From Chiua virens (taxonomy: Eukaryota; Basidiomycota; Agaricomycetes; Boletales; Boletaceae): a DNA stretch of 64,000 nucleotides. Below are positions 35,474 through 48,362 of the stretch, piece after piece. The notes beneath the pieces were generated by a model. The model was not told the DNA's origin. It did not search any database and was given only the letters and a program-made list of their open reading frames with translations. Location of the stretch: the NCBI GenBank assembly GCA_019787685.1, contig JAHNUO010000002.1, positions 1,550,001 to 1,614,000 of the forward strand, written 5' to 3'. Made by a program: the position numbers and the translations under genes. Within the stretch, counting starts at the first letter, position 1; every line of letters begins with the position of its first letter.

Positions 35474-37212
35474 ATGGTTCACCTACGCGTTAATGAGCGC
35501 GAACCTAATCCAAATCCTCATGTGAATTTCATCACCGTTTTGCCAATAGGTGATGCCACCGTCGAGGAAGCTGCTCACCAGCTTCTTCGCGCCCTCGCTG
35601 CTCAAGTGAAACCGATCATGAAAGCGCACGGATTTGTCGTAAATAGTCTCGAAGAGGTATGTCACCCAATTTCGAGACGTGAACCTCGCAGTTTGACGTA
35701 GACTTGGACTCTAGTACGAGTACAACAAGGTCTTTGCAGGACGGAATTGGAACCATGGTGAGACTATAGGTGATTTCTCTTCGTCTCAAGGCGTAGCTCC
35801 AATGAATCCGAACCAAATACGTCACCTCACAAGAACTTGTCCTGCGGTCATCCACCGGATCATTGCTCTCAACTCAATGGTTGATGAGCACCCTTTGTCA
35901 TGAGGTATTTCATAATGAACTTGGCTTCTATGATTACACCCCTGACCGATCCTCTGCTAGTTGGCACACATCAAGGTGAATCAATCTACCCCACCGCAAT
36001 CACAAGAGAATTTACCACTCAATATTTTTGTTAGCACATGCACCATGGTCCGGCGTTCCAAACCCTATGGCGACAATTACAACAGGAAGTGCGCGTTCTG
36101 CAAAGCAGGGGGTACTATGGGGATGGTACATATCTCCTTCCCTTCTTTCCTCTGGAATGCTTTGACAAAAGGTCCGTCGTGCCCCAGGCTACTGGTCGTC
36201 TGGCACTAGGTTAGTTGACTCCGCAAGAATTGCGGGGCAGGGAATCGTGATGGGCGAGCTCCCCGAATATATGGTAGTGTTTTGTTCTTTCAACACTTTC
36301 GTCCTGCTAAACTGCAAGAATTAGTGTGGGGGTGCCCATTCGAGGGCGAGACCTGTCTCGCGTAAGTTCCGCAAACCCAAGGGGCCCCAGACATCCAAGA
36401 AGCGGAAACCAGGGTCACGAGTAAACTCGGGCGCATTTCAAACCGCCGGGAAAACCCTGAACGAAGACTTGGAAGGAGAAAGTAACTCACATGGTGTTGG
36501 ATTTCGGAAAAAAGCAGGAAGGTTGGTCCAAATTCCCTTCCAGAATTTTTCATGGTCATGTCACCTTACAGTAAACGAGCAAGGGAGGAACGTGCATTAG
36601 CTGCTGAAAAGCGAATTCAAGTTCTTCGCCACCAACCGTCCTCGTCAAATTCATCTACATCACCAGTCGCCGAAGACTACTCTGAGTCAGAAGATGAAGA
36701 GCATGACAATGATCCCGAGACAGATTCCGATCGTCGTCGAATTCTGCTGGAGGTCATTGGAGAGAAAGATCTAGACGCTCTCAGGGTTACGACGTTTGAT
36801 CTTACGGAGGACTTCTTATTACCGAGCGTAGGCCCATCCGGCGGCCGAGGACCTACTTGTGGCGTTGAGGACCCTCGTGACATTGCGCGTACCTCTGGTG
36901 GATCAAGTCCAATTGAGACTACACCAAGCGAGATAGCGCCTATGCGACCAAAGAAGAAACGGAAAACCTCGCAGTCAAGACTGTCATTCATTTCCCATGT
37001 TGCTTCTACCTCGGGGGCTACGGAAGAAAAGGACGGCGACACATGGGATTGTTTACTTTGTACTCTGTGAGTGCAGTCTTTTTATAGCACGAGATCCCCA
37101 TGCTAATCCCCCGGCTCGCAGCACGAATGAGCCGAATCACCTGGGTTGCTCCGCTTGTGGTACTCCACGAGGCGAGTCAGAATGGGTTGACGATGGGCGG
37201 AATCTGTTGTAG
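35474..37212 (+). CDS. WSS1: Wss1-type WLM-domain metalloprotease (DNA-protein crosslink repair)
   Basis: Wss1 (SPRTN-like) cleaves proteins covalently trapped on DNA, guided by SUMO and Cdc48. ATG 35474 gives MVHLRVNEREPNPNPHVNFI, then LLRALAAQVKPIMKAHGFVV, EYEYNKVFAGRNWNHGETIE and LVLR. Several introns separate short exons. The spliced metal site reads TLCHELAHIKHMHHGPAFQ, preserving the HExxHxxxH-type zinc motif. Next is RGYYGDGYWSSGTRLVDSAR, then GELPEYM. A basic stretch with KKAGSKRAREERALAAEKRI follows. The linker holds FDLTEDFLLP, which could be a SUMO-interacting motif. The C-terminus is a RanBP2-type zinc finger, WDCLLCTLTNEPNHLGCSAC, TAG 37210-37212. The peptide was assembled by me from at least seven exons in one consistent frame. 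An upstream ATG at 35414 is in frame but adds residues unlike the family. Confidence 0.88.
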
Positions 37213-37471
37213 AAAATATGATAGTATGCATGCATTATTTTATCACGAGTTCAGTTGAGTGTCAGGTTGCTGTGACTAAAGTAAATTGAAGAGTCACGTG
37301 AGAGGCAAGTAGATTACGCGCAGTCTTGTACTTGCTTGTGCCATAACACACAGAGGCAACCATAAACTTACCTTCCAGTTCTCTTAATCAACTTTATCGC
37401 ATCGTGTCAACACATTCCATTCTTGCCTAGTCCCACGTTCCGCACGCCTCCGTCAGGTCTTTGCAGTGTCA

Positions 37472-40400
37472 ATGGCGCAATTGGGAGACGACTATCTCGC
37501 AGTACTCAAAGCTTCCTATGATTATGAACCCCAGTCCGAAGACGAACTTGCAATCAAGGAGAACCAGATTGTTTTCCTCGTCGAGAAGACTGATGACGAG
37601 TTAGTACAATTCTTCTCACCTCTCTCGCTCCAGCTGACTTCTGCATGAAACCAGTTGGTGGAAGGTAAGAATTAAAGGCGACTCCCAGGAAGAGGACAAC
37701 CCGTCAGGACTGGTACCTGCGGCATATGTGGAGCAAGTGAGTATTTTTCTGTGATTCCGTAGCATACCGCTCAACAAGCTATTGTATAGGCGGAGCATAC
37801 TTCTATTGCAAAGGCGATATATGATTATGATGCGGCAGCCTCGGGAGAACTGTCTATCAGAGAAGATGAGATCCTCATGGTCTATGATCGCGAGGATGAA
37901 TGGATCCTTGTTCAGAGCCAGAAAGAAGGTGGTAAAGCTGGTTTCGTCCCTGGGAACTACATTGAAGAGGTGTGTTTATGGTGTATCGGGAACCTTTTCT
38001 CACTCATTTCATTGTTGCCAGTCTAGCGGAGAGGAACAAGTGGCCGAGCCGGAACCAGAAATCGAGCCGGAACCAGAACCAGAGCCCGTACCGATACCTC
38101 GTCCTCAAGTACTTACATCATCGGTCAGTTCGTTTATATGAATGACAATTATTCATTAACTGGAGTTGCAGCCGAACCCCCCGGCACGCCCTGCCAGTGT
38201 ATACGTGGACCCTGCAGATCGTGTCGCTCAGACACCCCTTAAATTACAAACCGATAATATCAAGACTTGGGCTGTTTCTGAGGTTGACAAGAAGGGCAAG
38301 AAGAAGAAGGGTACTCTTGGTATCGGTAATGGGTCACTCTTTTTTGCCAGTGAATCAGACAAGGTATACTTCTCCTTGCAGCGAGATGGCCGTCTGTTTA
38401 CATCGATTTCAGACTCCCGTGCAAAAGTGGGACACTGCCGATGTCGAGGATTTCACAATTGAAAGACACAAGCACATCCTTATTGATATGGGAGGTCGTA
38501 ATCCAACGAAACTACACTTCAACGTTGGCAAGGAGGAGATAGCGGAAACAATCCTGACCAAGCTGGATGACTCAAGGAAGTTGGCCATCTCCAATGCCAA
38601 GGTTGCGTCGGAAGCTGCCAGTGCGGAATCGCACACACTTCGATCACCACTTGCTCCACCTCCTCGTCCTGTCGCAAGTGGTAGTCCATCAAAGAAGAAT
38701 GGCGTGTCTGTCAGGTTTACGGAAGAATCCCCTCAGATCATTCCACCCAGAGAACCATCAGAAGAGGGTGAAGTAGGAGAGGGTGTTGGACTAAATGGCG
38801 ATGAACAGGGCGATGAACTTGCGGCTGCATTATATGACTTCGAGGGTACCGGCCCTGACGAGCTTTCAGTTGGAGAAGGGGAACGATTGTATATAGTCGA
38901 GAAGGATGGTGGAGAGTGGTGGAAGTGCAGGAACATGCATGGCGATGAAGGGGTGGTTCCTGCATCCTACCTCGAGGTACGTGTTATGACACAGTTCAGT
39001 GTGATGACCCCATCCGACGACCTCGCAGTCCTTGAGTTCTTCGATTTCTACCAAGTTTGATGGGGAGCCTCGGAAAGCGCAAGAACATCAGGAGACCGAG
39101 AAGAGGGAGCGTGAAGCCCGAGAGCTTGCTGAAAGGGAGCGAAGGAAGGCTGAACAAGAGCGTGCCAAGGCTGCAGCGGAGGCTCAGAAGAAACGTCAGG
39201 AGAAAGAACAGGCTGCTGCAGCGGAGGCCCTGAGGAAACAGCAACAGGAAGCATCTAAACGTTCACAGCCAAAAGCCGAGAAAGAGCAGGGTACATCCGG
39301 GTACGATATTTCTTTCTTGTCTGAATTCAGTTCTAACTATGGCCTCCAGACGTTCACGATCTTCGGTGAACAATGGATCGCGGGACTCTTCGGCTACCCG
39401 TGGTTCTGGTGAACATAAGAGTACGTTATTACCCTGCAACGTTCAACAAACCTCACCCAGCTAACTAGGTGCGCCTCCTCCAGAGACGACCAGAACTTGG
39501 CATGATCGGAGCGGGCAGTTCCGTGTCGAAGCCGCACTTCTTGGATACGCAAAAGGGAAGCTCAGATTACACAAAGTTAACGGTGTCGTCATTGAGGTTC
39601 CATCTGAAAAGATGTCCGTTGAAGATATGGAATATGTCGAGCGTTTGATGATCAGAAAGGCGACCTCCTCGGGCACGACCGCTGCTCCACGAGGCACCCC
39701 CAACGATGATGACGATCGACCCTTAGCGTTCAAGCGTCAAGCTGAGGTTGCTAAACGTGACTCACAGAAGCGAGGCCCCCAAATCGATTGGTTTGAATTT
39801 TTCTTGTCCGCTGACTGTGACGTTGATGATTGTACACGCTATGCACACTCGTTCGAGAAAGATAAAATCGACGAGAGCTTACTCCCGGATATCACGGAAT
39901 CGACTATGCGTTCGCTCGGCCTTCGGGAAGGCGACATCATTCGCGTGAAAAAAGTCATCCAACAGAAGTACGTTAAGCCTCAGGTCTCGCCACCAGACCA
40001 TCTCGCTAGTGACGAGGAGCTTGCAAAGCGACTTCAGGAGGAGGAAAACGCGAAGAAGTCCGTCAGCCCAGCTCCGAATCTCTTCACAGCGGGACCAGGC
40101 GGTGCCCTGAAAAATAACACCCAGCGTCGTGGTAGACCTCAGCCGAAGAATGTACCATCTACCGTTGATTTGGACGCCATTGGGACTGCATCTGAACAAA
40201 TCAAACGCTCTGGTTCTCCTCTTGTTCGTACAAGCAGCCCAGTCGCCGCATCTGCCATGCAGCCCCCGCAGCGGTCCAGTTCCGCCATGGCAGCAGTGTC
40301 TGGCTTTGACGATGATGCATGGACGAACAGACCCGGTTCGAAACCCCCTGCGTCAAACCCAGTCCCTTCCGCTAGCATGCCTCCGCCCCGAGCTACATCA

Positions 40401-41538
40401 GTACCTCCGCCAACCCTAGCAGTCGACGCATCATCCCCCGCAGCCGCCGCGCCTCTTGTCCCAGCGCAAGAGAGCACAACTACCGCTTCTGGATCTAGCT
40501 CACTCGCAAAGACTACAGATGCTGATATATTCGATCAACTAGGCTCGTCTTAACGACCTCAAGACAAACCGGGCCGTTCCCCCTATCCCTCCCGTTCCTC
40601 CTCTGTCTGCGAATTCTTCCTCTGCGGCCCCTATGATTTCCCCGCCGCCCGGCTACAACAATGGACTTGGTATGGGGTCGTCTCCATCCCCCATTGGACA
40701 GCATCTTCAGAATCAGCAGTCTGGGGCACTCCCACCTCAGCAGAATGCCCCACGAGGTCCCTATGCGCCCGTTCCCACTAATCAGGGGTTATTACAACCT
40801 TTGATACCCACCCAAACTGGGTTCAGCAGCTTTGTTCCGACGCATCATTCCAATCCATCGCCTTTCCAACCCCAACCCCAACCTCCCCAACCGTCATTCC
40901 TGCAATCTCATATTACCGGCTTCCCAGGTAACCCGCAGATCGTAGGTTCACAACCTACTGGATTCCCTACATCAGGCCCCATTTTGAGTCAACCCACTGG
41001 TGTCAATGGGTTGTTCGGTGGTCTCCCACCCTACATCTACTTTCTCCAACATGGCAGTACCCCCGATGCAAACTAGTGCGTATGGTCTGGGTATTCCTTT
41101 AGCTACTTTGACAGGGGTATATTGCTAGGTCCGATCGGTCTTTCTCCATTCGGACAATCACCATTTAACAACATCGTATCTACCCCATCACCAGCACCGG
41201 CGAACAACTCGAGTTCGAACACATCTCCTGCGAACATCTTTGCACAGATGAAATCTGGAACATTTGCATCTGGCAACGAACATTCTGCATCACAGCAGGC
41301 AGGTGAGTGTGGCTACTCAGTACCTTTTTTGCTTAGTTACCTCAATTTCTGTTACCTCAATTTCTTATAGATAAATATGATGCCCTTCGAATCAATCGTG
41401 AGTAATGCTGACGTCGATGTTCTTGATGAGACTTGCTAATTCCCAGTGCTAGCGCAACCAACAGGATGGGTACCACAGCCCACTGGTTGGGGAATGCAAC
41501 CGAATACTGGGTTTCAGAGCGGATATACAGGATTTTAG
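37472..41538 (+). CDS. SLA1: Endocytic actin-patch adaptor Sla1
   Basis: Sla1 couples cargo carrying NPFxD signals to clathrin coats and to the Las17/Arp2/3 machinery. ATG 37472 begins SH3-1 (YLAVLKASYDYEPQSEDELA, WWKVR). SH3-2 (IAKAIYDYDAAASGELSIRE, GFVPGNYIEE) follows after an intron, then an acidic-proline run of EPEP repeats (38040-38100) and an SHD-like PH segment. SH3-3 is LAAALYDFEGTGPDELSVGE, EWWKCRNMHGDEGVVPASYL (38815-38975). A charged coiled coil precedes SHD1 (TRTWHDRSGQFRVEAALLGY, 39490-39700) and SHD2/SAM (IDWFEFFLSADCDVDDCTRY). The C-terminus has repeated QPTG/QxTGF motifs, as in yeast Sla1 SR repeats, ending TAG 41536-41538. Two one-base frame breaks, GG 40542-40543 (FDQL/ARLNDLK) and CCC 41029-41031 (GGLPP/TSTFSNM), look like homopolymer errors. 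Confidence 0.92.
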
Positions 41539-41647
41539 CACGCGTACTTTTCTACTTCATCGTCTCACACCCATTTAACCTGGCTTTTAACCGGATGGAT
41601 TAAGTATACAAGAAAAAGAATACCAAATGCAGTGATTACGGGAGGTT

Positions 41648-44600
41648 CTATGATGATTCCATAATTCCATGAGTGTATCCGACCCGCTCAAAATACCTCT
41701 TCAACTCGAGCCTTATCTCAGGGGCGATGTCGCGAGCTAGAAGACCTGTGCTCAAAGGGTAGATGACCGGCAGATATTTGACGAACTAGCCACAATCAAT
41801 ATCGTGTAGGCCGAAAGTAGGCGCATGACTCACTGTTTTATCGTCGAAACGGCAGAATCCATCGAGAATTTCGGTCACAACGGGTGTCCAGGCTGCGATG
41901 TTCTTCGCTTGCGTGTCCGCTCGCAATTTGATGTAGTCCGACAAGACATTCAAGCCAAGCCTACATTGGGCCCTCAGCCTCCAGTTATATCAACCGCAAT
42001 GAGAGAACGTACGGTAAAAGCCTTTCAGCTATTTGCGGTCTCATTGACTGGTGCTCCGTCCGCTCATCGAAATACATTCTAAGGAGCACATGTACCAAGG
42101 TTGCTGCACTACTGGATTCTTGTTTCAGGAGATTGGGAAGATGCTTCATGAAGCCTTGGCAGACCTTAGTTCGATGGAAAACGTAACGGACTCGTAGACT
42201 CACCAACTTTCCACAGTCCTGTTCGTAGCTCCTTGTCATCGTTGAACATGCGTGCAAATTGATAGCTATGGTCCAATACACCCATCAGTCGGAGTAGTTG
42301 ATCCGGAGGCATTGCTTGGTAAACGGTGTCATTGCGAAGCAGGTCGTTCGTAGTCTCGATGAGGAACAGCTGAAGCACGCATTTGACAATGATCTGCTTG
42401 AAGATCCGGCGACGACTTCCAAGTGATGGCTTTACCTCAGTTGGCGAACGTTCACTGATTGGAGAAAGCGGTGCAGGCAAAATTGCCTGTCCAGTAGGTT
42501 CTGCTTCTGTAGGCGTCAACATAGATTGAGGGAGCAACTGACCGGTTACTTACCAGAAGTATCAAAATCAACAACATTGCCATCAATCTCCATTCGCAAA
42601 GTCTCGTCAAATAGTTGATGAGGTGTGGTGGTCCGGAACAATTTGACGAATGTAGAGGCGACCCGCTCCCACCGTGCAATACTTAGCCTTTTCGCATTGT
42701 TCTCCAAAAATTGTTGCAAGCATGAAGTTCCAATACGTGCAAGCGTGTCATTTTCTGTTGCCGTCGTCAAACACAGATCCCCAGAAAACTGCGGACCAAC
42801 CTTGACAGATGCAGACACACAGCAAATCCATCAGCCCGTCAAGGAAGCGCTCTAGAATTTCATAGTGGAATGTATAGAGGTCGACAAGATCACGGAGTGC
42901 TTGGATCATGGTTGTCGATAGCCAGACGCTCATGTCTTCTTGTGTGCTGAACCTTGAGACGTCTTGGCTTGACTTGAGAACAGCAAAAATAGGGAAGAGG
43001 AGTTCTTTGCATATCGTCTCCCAGAATTCAATCGGGAAGGATTCCCCATAAGTCTTCAAGGTCGTGAACAGCGAATCTAGGGCCCTGAAAACTACGAGTT
43101 ATACCACGCGATCGGAGGCGGTAAACTGAAACTCTCACAATCGCCGGACTTCCAAGTCTTCCCCATTCATTATGATATCATAGAAGCCAAATAACACAGG
43201 GAACCAAGACCGTATCATCCCATCTTCGCTAGGTGACTGACCCTCGGGGCCGAGAGCGCACTCTGGAGTTTTAAGCATGATCGGGATGACACCACGAAGC
43301 ATCGCGATAGCAAGGAGGCTGAGCTTTTGGTACTTGCTCACTTTACAAAATTCTGTGATGCAAACTGTTAAGTCTGCGAAGGAGCCGTAGCGGACAATTG
43401 CGCTGAAATGGTCTTTGTTCAACCGGCTCACTATTTCGAACGCCGAGTTGGCGATTCGTTCTGGGGAGAAGTTAGACTCCGAGTAAGATACGTGGTCAGG
43501 AGATCCATACCAGTAAGCACTTGGGAAGCTGCAGCAAAAACACCAAACATAGTTCGCCACCCCGATCGCATGTTTTCAACCCGTGCTTGTATCATCTGCT
43601 GCAGGCACTGCAAGACCTGCCAACAAGCGCAGTACGTTAGTGCCACTAGAACGGGGAGAAGAAAAAAACTGACCATATCTCGAATATCTGGGTTGGCGTT
43701 ATGAATCATGGTGTATTCGAAGGGCTTCAGGAAGTCCTTTTGAAATTTGAAATGCGGCAATTCCTCCTTTTCGAGGAAACGCATCGACAACTGTCGTAGA
43801 GAGTCTAAAGCGAAAAACCCGACGTGAGGATTGCTGTGACAGCATACCTAAAACCAATGAGTAACTCTCAGCGCCGAATACGACAAAACATACTTGATTG
43901 AAATGTTCTCCCAAAATCTCCCAAAGATTAGACCACTCAAGTCGAATACGATTCATATTGTAGTAAGATATCTCAACCAGCCTTTGCAGGCTGAAGAGGC
44001 GCGGATGCTGCGAGAGACCCGAAGACTGAATTTCTTCCCAAGAAACGTCGCATAGTGCACGGACGAAGTCCACAATTGCAGTCTGCGGGAATATTAGCAC
44101 CTTTCAGCTTTTAGGAGAGTAACCCCACCCCAGAAAGGTGATGGCTGAGAGAGAAGACCATATCAGCCGCGACAGTAATATGCGTCGATCGGCTTTCGTT
44201 CGCAAGGTCTTCGTTCGGTAGTTTCTTGACGCGGCTGGTAATAGTATTCAGCATCCATGCGCGTTAAACCAAAAATATCTAACCCTTTCTTGCCAGAATC
44301 CGGAACTTCGACACCGCTACTTATCAGTTGCATGTGTTCTAGTTGACTAACACATAACAAAACTTCGCGCCAGGACCCTTTCAGGTTATTGCCCTCGTTT
44401 ACCGCGACATCCAAAAGTGTCTTGATGGCCTCCATGTTTTTGGTCTTCATCTCTCCTAAATTATTGAGGAAAGTGAATTTCGCGAGGGTTGTTACGAAGG
44501 CGTTGCGCTCTAACTCCAAATCAAAGAAACAGACAATCCGAATGGCATTCTTGAATCCGTCCAGGCACAAATCGACAACGTCTAAATCATCTGTATTCTG

Positions 44601-47600
44601 GAGAGGACTTGATAAGCTCGCAAGGAAGGGTATCCAGGCTACCTCGAACATTGGCCGCACGTGGACAAAATGGGAGGCGCTGAAGAATTGTTCTCCTGCA
44701 CGGGATCGACGCTGAGAGCGCATTAGCGTTTTAAAGAGAGCCTAAGAATAAAGTGTAAACATAATACGAAGTCAGGGCTGATAAATAGACCAACCTCCGT
44801 TTTGTTAGCTATGCTGCTGGATTGAAGCATATAGGCTTCCTTTTGGAGATCCCTGCCAACGCTGGCCAGGACATTGGCTAGACCAGGTCCCGAAGCCGGA
44901 AGGTTGGCGGAAACATCTATCTCATCTTTCATTCGGATTTCGTTGTGTTGAATCTCGTCAAAGATACTGGACAGGAATTCCTCCGGGAGGTCCTCATTGT
45001 CGTTAATTCCCCGATTGTTCCGGACGAAGTCCGACTTAGACATTCGATTCTTGACTTGTGGGCTATGAGCATCGGTGTTGAGCATAATCGTAGAATACGA
45101 GAGCACGTAAGCGGTATCTGTTTTGGATTAGATCGTGTCAATACCAACTCCGGAAACACCAACCTGCATTTTTAAAAGGTGTTTGTGAGTTTCCCGCTAT
45201 GTATCTTTCGGCAAATTTGAGCATGAAGCGATCTATCTTCTGAGCCTCTCCCGGAAGTCGAAAAGCTTGTAGAAAGAGTCGCAGGGCATCAATGAACTTC
45301 AAATTCCGGAAGTCAAGGAGATCAACGAATGCATGCATGATAGATACGTTAAGCTCATCGCTGTAACGTGATAATCAGGGAAATGCGTGATGAAAGCACA
45401 TTGTCACATACCCGTCGCCCAGGTACTCTCCTATCATAGCCTTACTCAGTCCGTCCGTAGTCAGAAGGAAATGTGCGATGTCTTGCGGCGACGAACTAGA
45501 GATGAAGCCAGTTTCCTGAAGAAATACGATTCCCTGTGCAATTCGACGTTAATAACACCTTTACTTATCAAGCATCAGAACTTACGCGTTTCGGCTTGAA
45601 ATTGAATTTTTTGACACCTTCGAGCAAGGTCGTCTTTTTCTGCTTTGCATTCTCAAACCTGGTTGGATCATCTACAACGTCAGGAGTTGGTTGCCTAGGC
45701 ACGTCAACATTGCCATTAGAGAATGCCAGCTTGTCGAGGGACTGATCTGGGGTCATGGAATCATAGCCAGTCTCCTCCCCAGTTTGACTACGAGCTCCAG
45801 AATCACCTTGCTGATCTCCCGACGTTTTGTTCGATGTTATGCCCCAGGTTACTAACGACCTAAGCACAGAGACAAGACATTCGATCCCCTGTCTCCGCAA
45901 TTGACCTTCTGAAAGACCGATGGTGGATGTATCTATCGTGCCCGAGACAGATATCATTCCAGAAGAGTATGACGACGAGCTATGCGCCTTCGTTTGCGGA
46001 TTAACTGCTGGGCTAGCGGGTTCAGAGTTCTTGGAGTGCAATGTGTTGTACGGCAGAGTCGCGACTTTGGATATGATGTTCATCAAACTAGATGAACTGC
46101 TCAGTTGAAGATAGACGTGACATAAATTCGACCTACTGTTCGTAAATATTATCTGCAGCCTCGCTATCACAGTCATAGTTGAGGTACAACTCCACCAATG
46201 CTTGAGGATCCTGGCAAAGTTTATATAGCATTGCCATAATGACAGCTTTTTGTTTGAGAGTCGATGTCCGCATTTCTAAAATGGGGATAAATATTTCATG
46301 CAGAAGAACTTCGATCTCTTTCTGGTTTTTACGCAAAACATCAATAAAAACAGGAGAGTGAACCCTTTGGGTGCATACCTTGAGCTTGGTGCGCATCCCA
46401 GACATCACACGCCAAAAAATCTCCACGCTCACATCAAACACCTGCGGGACAGAGCTTACGGCATTCCTACTCAAGGTCAAGCAGAGGTATTGATTGATCG
46501 CTTGTATAAATGTCGTAGCTTCATGTGAGGAACTTGAGTAGATGAGCGCGGAAGGATCAACAAGAAGATTCATGTGTGAGTCCAGAACCGTCAATACTAG
46601 GTGAAGAGAGAGAAGCTTGGACCTCATCGCATGCGATTTTAGGTCATGCTCACTAAATTTTGGCTTCAGCTCAACGGGATATCGAACCTGGTGCACACGA
46701 ACCTCTCGGTATTCAAAGGCTTCATTGTCAATTTGCAGAGAGCGCGAAAGACTAAGAATGCGTCCTTGATAAACATATCTTGAGCGGAAAGCTCTAAATG
46801 CACATGTATATCCTCCAGATGGGCATCCATATCTATATGGACTGGACTAGCATCAAATATTTCAAGTATGACAGGTTAGCGTCCCAAAGATGCTTCCGTG
46901 GTGTTTGCTCACCCTTCCTCGAGGACAGCAACACCAGTATTGGCGTCATGCACATTTTCGGTTTCGACGTTCTTCGTATGCGTTGAGTCGGACGCAACTG
47001 GCCCTGGGACCAGTGACGAGCGTCGAGATTCAACCTTGGAGGTTACGCGATGGTGGGCCGAAGATGCGAGTGTTTCGAAGCTGGCGGAAGACCTGAGAGT
47101 CGACCCTTCATCCGATCCCACGGATTTTCCAGATCTACACCGAGTAAAGATATGGTGCACAATTTGCGTCAGCACGCCTTGGGCGACCATCTGGTTAACT
47201 GGGTCCGTGCTCAGGAGGAATACATTGTACACTGTTCGTACAGCCTTCAGCAGGGAGGAATGATGTACGTAGATTGTGGGAGACAAGATCAGAGCGAGGA
47301 GTGCTTTGACGACTTGCAATGAAACCGGTTCTGGAGCCGTTTCGGTATGACAGGCTGTTATGGTGTGAGCCACCAGGTCCACAAGCGACGGCTGGGGAAT
47401 GTTTGACTGCGAGCCGGATATGGATTGTCGACCATGCAAAGCCGGGGAAGGAGGAGGAGACGGAAGGAGGGGTGCAGACCTCTCCTCGGCGAAGAAGGAA
47501 TATGAGATCAGCTTAGAGATGCAGTCCAAGCTAGCGATCATGAGCTTTTCGTTTCTAGTCTCGCAGGCAAGTCGAAGAGGCTCGAATATCTCTCGTGGCC

Positions 47601-48210
47601 TATCACCTCCTCTCCCTGCCTTGACCATTTCCAGGGCATTCTGAGCGTTGTCACGCAAGGGAGCGGAGCGTTTTGCCTCCTTCGAAGACAATATCGTCTC
47701 CAACGCGGATGATATAAGGACAACAGAGACAGTATGTCCCGTAGACATCGTTAAGGACCGCCTGTGCGCTTGGTTGGTTGCACTAGTCGGTGTTTGGGGC
47801 AACGTCTCGCTATGACTCTTTAACTCCTCGACGCGGGCAGGGACAGCAGATAACGAGGACCGAGTTGCGTGGGGTAGCCCTTCAGAGAGGGAGGGAGAGT
47901 CGGGTTCGGAAGAGACAGGAGATTCAACTGGAGCGTCAGTTGGCGGGGCTATGCGATTGACTTGGTTGGGGATAGCTGGCAAGTCTGTGGAGGTCGTTGG
48001 TGGGTTGTTGACTGGGTCCGAAGCATCTTGCCTGTCTATCGAGACGTCCTCATGATCAGAATTCCGCGACATAGGAAGGGGTGGGATTGGGTGGGACTGT
48101 GAATCAAAGACTGTGACGTGGACACCCTCCGCGACTGGTATGGATTCGCCATTTTGCACGCCCGAAGACTCGACGGACTGCGCGTCGACAGCGGGTCTTT
48201 CTTGATCCAT
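41648..48210 (-). CDS. SEC7: Sec7-type ARF guanine nucleotide exchange factor (BIG/Sec7 family)
   Basis: This large exchange factor activates Arf1 at the trans-Golgi. ATG 48210 gives [20 protein letters not shown] and a long disordered region. The DCB domain has [20 protein letters not shown], then [14 protein letters not shown]. The HUS region has [20 protein letters not shown] joined by an intron to [20 protein letters not shown]. The Sec7 domain (about 45.6-44.9 kb) includes [20 protein letters not shown] with the catalytic glutamate, [39 protein letters not shown] and [23 protein letters not shown] repeats follow to the C-terminus, which reads [20 protein letters not shown] and ends with TAG (41648-41650). 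Introns are frequent. It is divergent from DYS1. I did not verify every exon border, so additional frame breaks are possible. Confidence 0.92.
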
Positions 48211-48362
48211 GACCCTATCGAATGATCCGGTCAAAGATATGGCGAGTTAGTGAATATTTAAACGGTTCGCCAAACGGATACCTCTGTGTCACGGTACTGA
48301 GTAATGTCAGCGGAACTTGCCGCGACGTGGTATCCATTGACATAGACTAGCACTGGTATATC
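48211..48362. promoter_or_regulatory. Divergent promoter, SEC7/DYS1
   Basis: This is a 152-base gap between divergent start codons. No specific element is recognised. Confidence 0.45.
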
